Below are positions 13,585-14,755 of a stretch of 14,755 bases of DNA, in pieces. The stretch lies in contig BQJS01000121.1 in assembly GCA_021604825.1 (NCBI GenBank), forward strand, positions 1 to 14,755, in the 5' to 3' direction. The stretch is from Phycisphaerae bacterium (lineage in GTDB: Bacteria > Planctomycetota > Phycisphaerae > UBA1845). Position 1 is the first letter of the stretch, and every line of letters starts with the position of its first letter. Made by a program: the position numbers and the translations under genes. The notes below the pieces were generated by a model that ran no database searches, had not been told where the DNA came from, and was given only the letters and a program-made list of their open reading frames with translations.

Positions 13585-14436
13585 ATGCCTGCGAGTCCTA
13601 ACGAATCCAAGTCTGAGTTCTGGATTGACGGGGATCATGAAGAACTGTTCGCGCGAAACGGAATTGCGGGCGTGGACGATTTGTTTGCGGTTGCGGGTAC
13701 GAAGCTGCACAAGGCGACGTTACCGAAGTGGCGCGAGCGGGTGGCCGTCGAATTTTCGGACGATGATGGCACGTCGCGTCGGTTCTACATCAAACGATTC
13801 AATCGAGATACGCCCAAACGTTTGTTGAATTCAATGCTGGGCGGAAAAGGATCGACCAGTCCAGCCCGAATTGAACGCGACTGGATAAGCCGATTGCGCG
13901 AAGCGGGTATTCCAGTTCCAAAGGTGGCGGCGTTTGCCGAGGAATCCTTGAAAACGGGCGGATCGCGAAGTGCCCTTGTCTTGGCTGAAGTGCCGGGTGA
14001 GTCGTTGGAGCGATGGGTCTTGAGTCAACAAGGGCCCGCCTCGAAGAGTCTTATCCATACGGTAGCCGACCTGGCTCGTTCGTTTCACTGGGCTGGTTTC
14101 ATCCACCGTGATTTCTACCTTTCGCACATTTTCTTAACGAATGATTCGGAAAATAATCCGGCACTTGCGCTCATTGATTTGCAGCGGGTGATGCACAAAC
14201 CGATTCGATTCGAGCGTTGGCGTAACCGCGATCTAGCCCAGTTGGATTATTCGGTGCCCGATCACATCGCTGGTGCCCGTCAGCGCGTGCGATTTCTGCG
14301 GCGGTACTTTCAGGTGCGCAGTTTGCGGCGGTCGGGACATGTGCGAACAATGAAGGCGATCGTCCGCAAGAGCGCACAGATCGCGGCGCACGATCGTCGC
14401 CGACAATCGCGAACCACAAAGGCCGGTGCGGTTTGA
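13585..14436 (+). CDS. Kdo/WaaP-family lipopolysaccharide core kinase
   Basis: The 283-residue product matches the WaaP/InaA/KdkA group of protein-kinase-like enzymes that phosphorylate LPS core sugars. It has the ATP-binding Lys in RRFYIKRF (Lys70), RIERDWISRLREAGIPVP (~95-112) in the N-lobe, the catalytic loop HRDFYLSHIFL (His174, Asp176; His181 in place of the usual Asn) and the metal-binding LIDLQRV (Asp199). The C-terminal ~60 residues are strongly basic. A TTG at 13552 overlaps the waaF stop (TTGA) and would add 11 residues. I prefer the ATG at 13585, but the downstream gene appears to use the same TTGA overlap, so the TTG is a real alternative. It acts with the flanking glycosyltransferases. 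Confidence 0.86.
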   Translation: MPASPNESKSEFWIDGDHEELFARNGIAGVDDLFAVAGTKLHKATLPKWRERVAVEFSDDDGTSRRFYIKRFNRDTPKRLLNSMLGGKGSTSPARIERDWISRLREAGIPVPKVAAFAEESLKTGGSRSALVLAEVPGESLERWVLSQQGPASKSLIHTVADLARSFHWAGFIHRDFYLSHIFLTNDSENNPALALIDLQRVMHKPIRFERWRNRDLAQLDYSVPDHIAGARQRVRFLRRYFQVRSLRRSGHVRTMKAIVRKSAQIAAHDRRRQSRTTKAGAV

Positions 14437-14755
14437 AAATCGCGCTGATCGTCGAGTGGATTGATGCGTCCCGAGGGGGGGCTGAGACTTCTACGATCCA
14501 ATTCGTCAAGCACCTCGTTGACCTGGGCATTGACGTCGAAGTCATTACCCGGAGTCAGAACTCATCGCAGGTACCCTGCGCGGTGACGACGGTCAACGTT
14601 GCGTCGCCAGCGAAAGCGACAGCCACCGCATCATTCTGCAAACAAGCGGATCTTGTCGCGCCGACATCGAATCCGGACCTGATTCATGCACTTGTTCCGT
14701 CGATGGAGGCTGACATTTATCAGCCGAGGGGCGGTACGTATCGCGAAACGCAGCT
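14433..14755 (+). CDS. Family 4 glycosyltransferase, N-terminal part (3' partial)
   Basis: The frame runs to the window end (107 codons). It begins LKIALIVEWIDASRGGAETS (1-20) and continues with a helix and strand, TIQFVKHLVDLGIDVEVITR. This is the standard N-terminal Rossmann opening of GT4 enzymes such as WaaG, where the Gly-Gly loop binds the acceptor or donor. It later reads QADLVAPTSNPDLIHALVPS and DIYQPRGGTYRET, and the PRGG loop fits LPS core glucosyl/heptosyltransferases of that family. The TTG start overlaps the kinase stop (TTGA, 14433-14436), and AAAGG lies about 10 bases ahead. The donor sugar cannot be told from this fragment. Confidence 0.75.
   Translation, partial: MKIALIVEWIDASRGGAETSTIQFVKHLVDLGIDVEVITRSQNSSQVPCAVTTVNVASPAKATATASFCKQADLVAPTSNPDLIHALVPSMEADIYQPRGGTYRETQ

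Overview
The window most likely comes from a Gram-negative-type bacterium of the Planctomycetota. This is inferred from several things: lipid A and inner-core LPS genes (lpxK, a gmhB-like phosphatase, a heptosyltransferase, a WaaP-like kinase), a DksA-like protein with a long histone H1-like Lys/Ala/Ser tail, mostly weak Shine-Dalgarno sites, several TTG/GTG starts, and a lipoprotein hydrolase of a type I associate with that phylum. No rRNA, tRNA, transposase, CRISPR array or phage gene was seen. Gene density is high, and no gene-free stretch exceeds about 200 bases.

Layout. (1) 1-3091, plus strand: the 3' part of a DksA/TraR-like gene, lspA (signal peptidase II), ribD (riboflavin deaminase/reductase) and an unrecognised 80-residue gene. 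(2) 3145-4764: a good promoter drives a fused YrdC/Sua5 (tRNA t6A) plus low-molecular-weight phosphatase gene, overlapped by rpiB. The order matches ywlC-ywlE-ywlF of Bacillus, with the first two genes fused. (3) 4839-6288: hflX behind its own sigma70-like promoter. (4) 6316-7210: a four-unit 14-base tandem repeat, then a minus-strand lipoprotein alpha/beta hydrolase convergent with hflX. (5) 7280-9190: rnhA, a 74-bp perfect inverted-repeat element, and a Memo-family (AmmeMemoRadiSam B) gene with a PqqD-like N-terminal part. (6) 9231-10374: lpxK and a second copy of the 74-bp element. (7) 10422-14755: a deoxyhypusine-synthase-like conserved gene, a HisB/GmhB-type HAD phosphatase with a C-terminal membrane anchor, a family 9 heptosyltransferase, a Kdo/WaaP-type LPS kinase and the start of a family 4 glycosyltransferase. 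This last set reads as an LPS inner-core operon.

How the genes work together. LpxK completes lipid A. The GmhB-like phosphatase would make the heptose precursor, the GT9 enzyme adds heptose, the WaaP-like kinase phosphorylates the core, and the terminal GT4 enzyme extends it. LspA serves lipoprotein maturation, and the minus-strand lipoprotein is a likely client. The rest is housekeeping: RibD, RpiB, RNase HI and HflX.

No wholly new multi-gene system is evident. The best leads are the YrdC-YwlE fusion with an arginine-phosphatase-type P-loop, the membrane-anchored GmhB variant that lacks most zinc ligands, the paired 74-bp palindromic elements, and the DHS-like gene at the head of the LPS core cluster.
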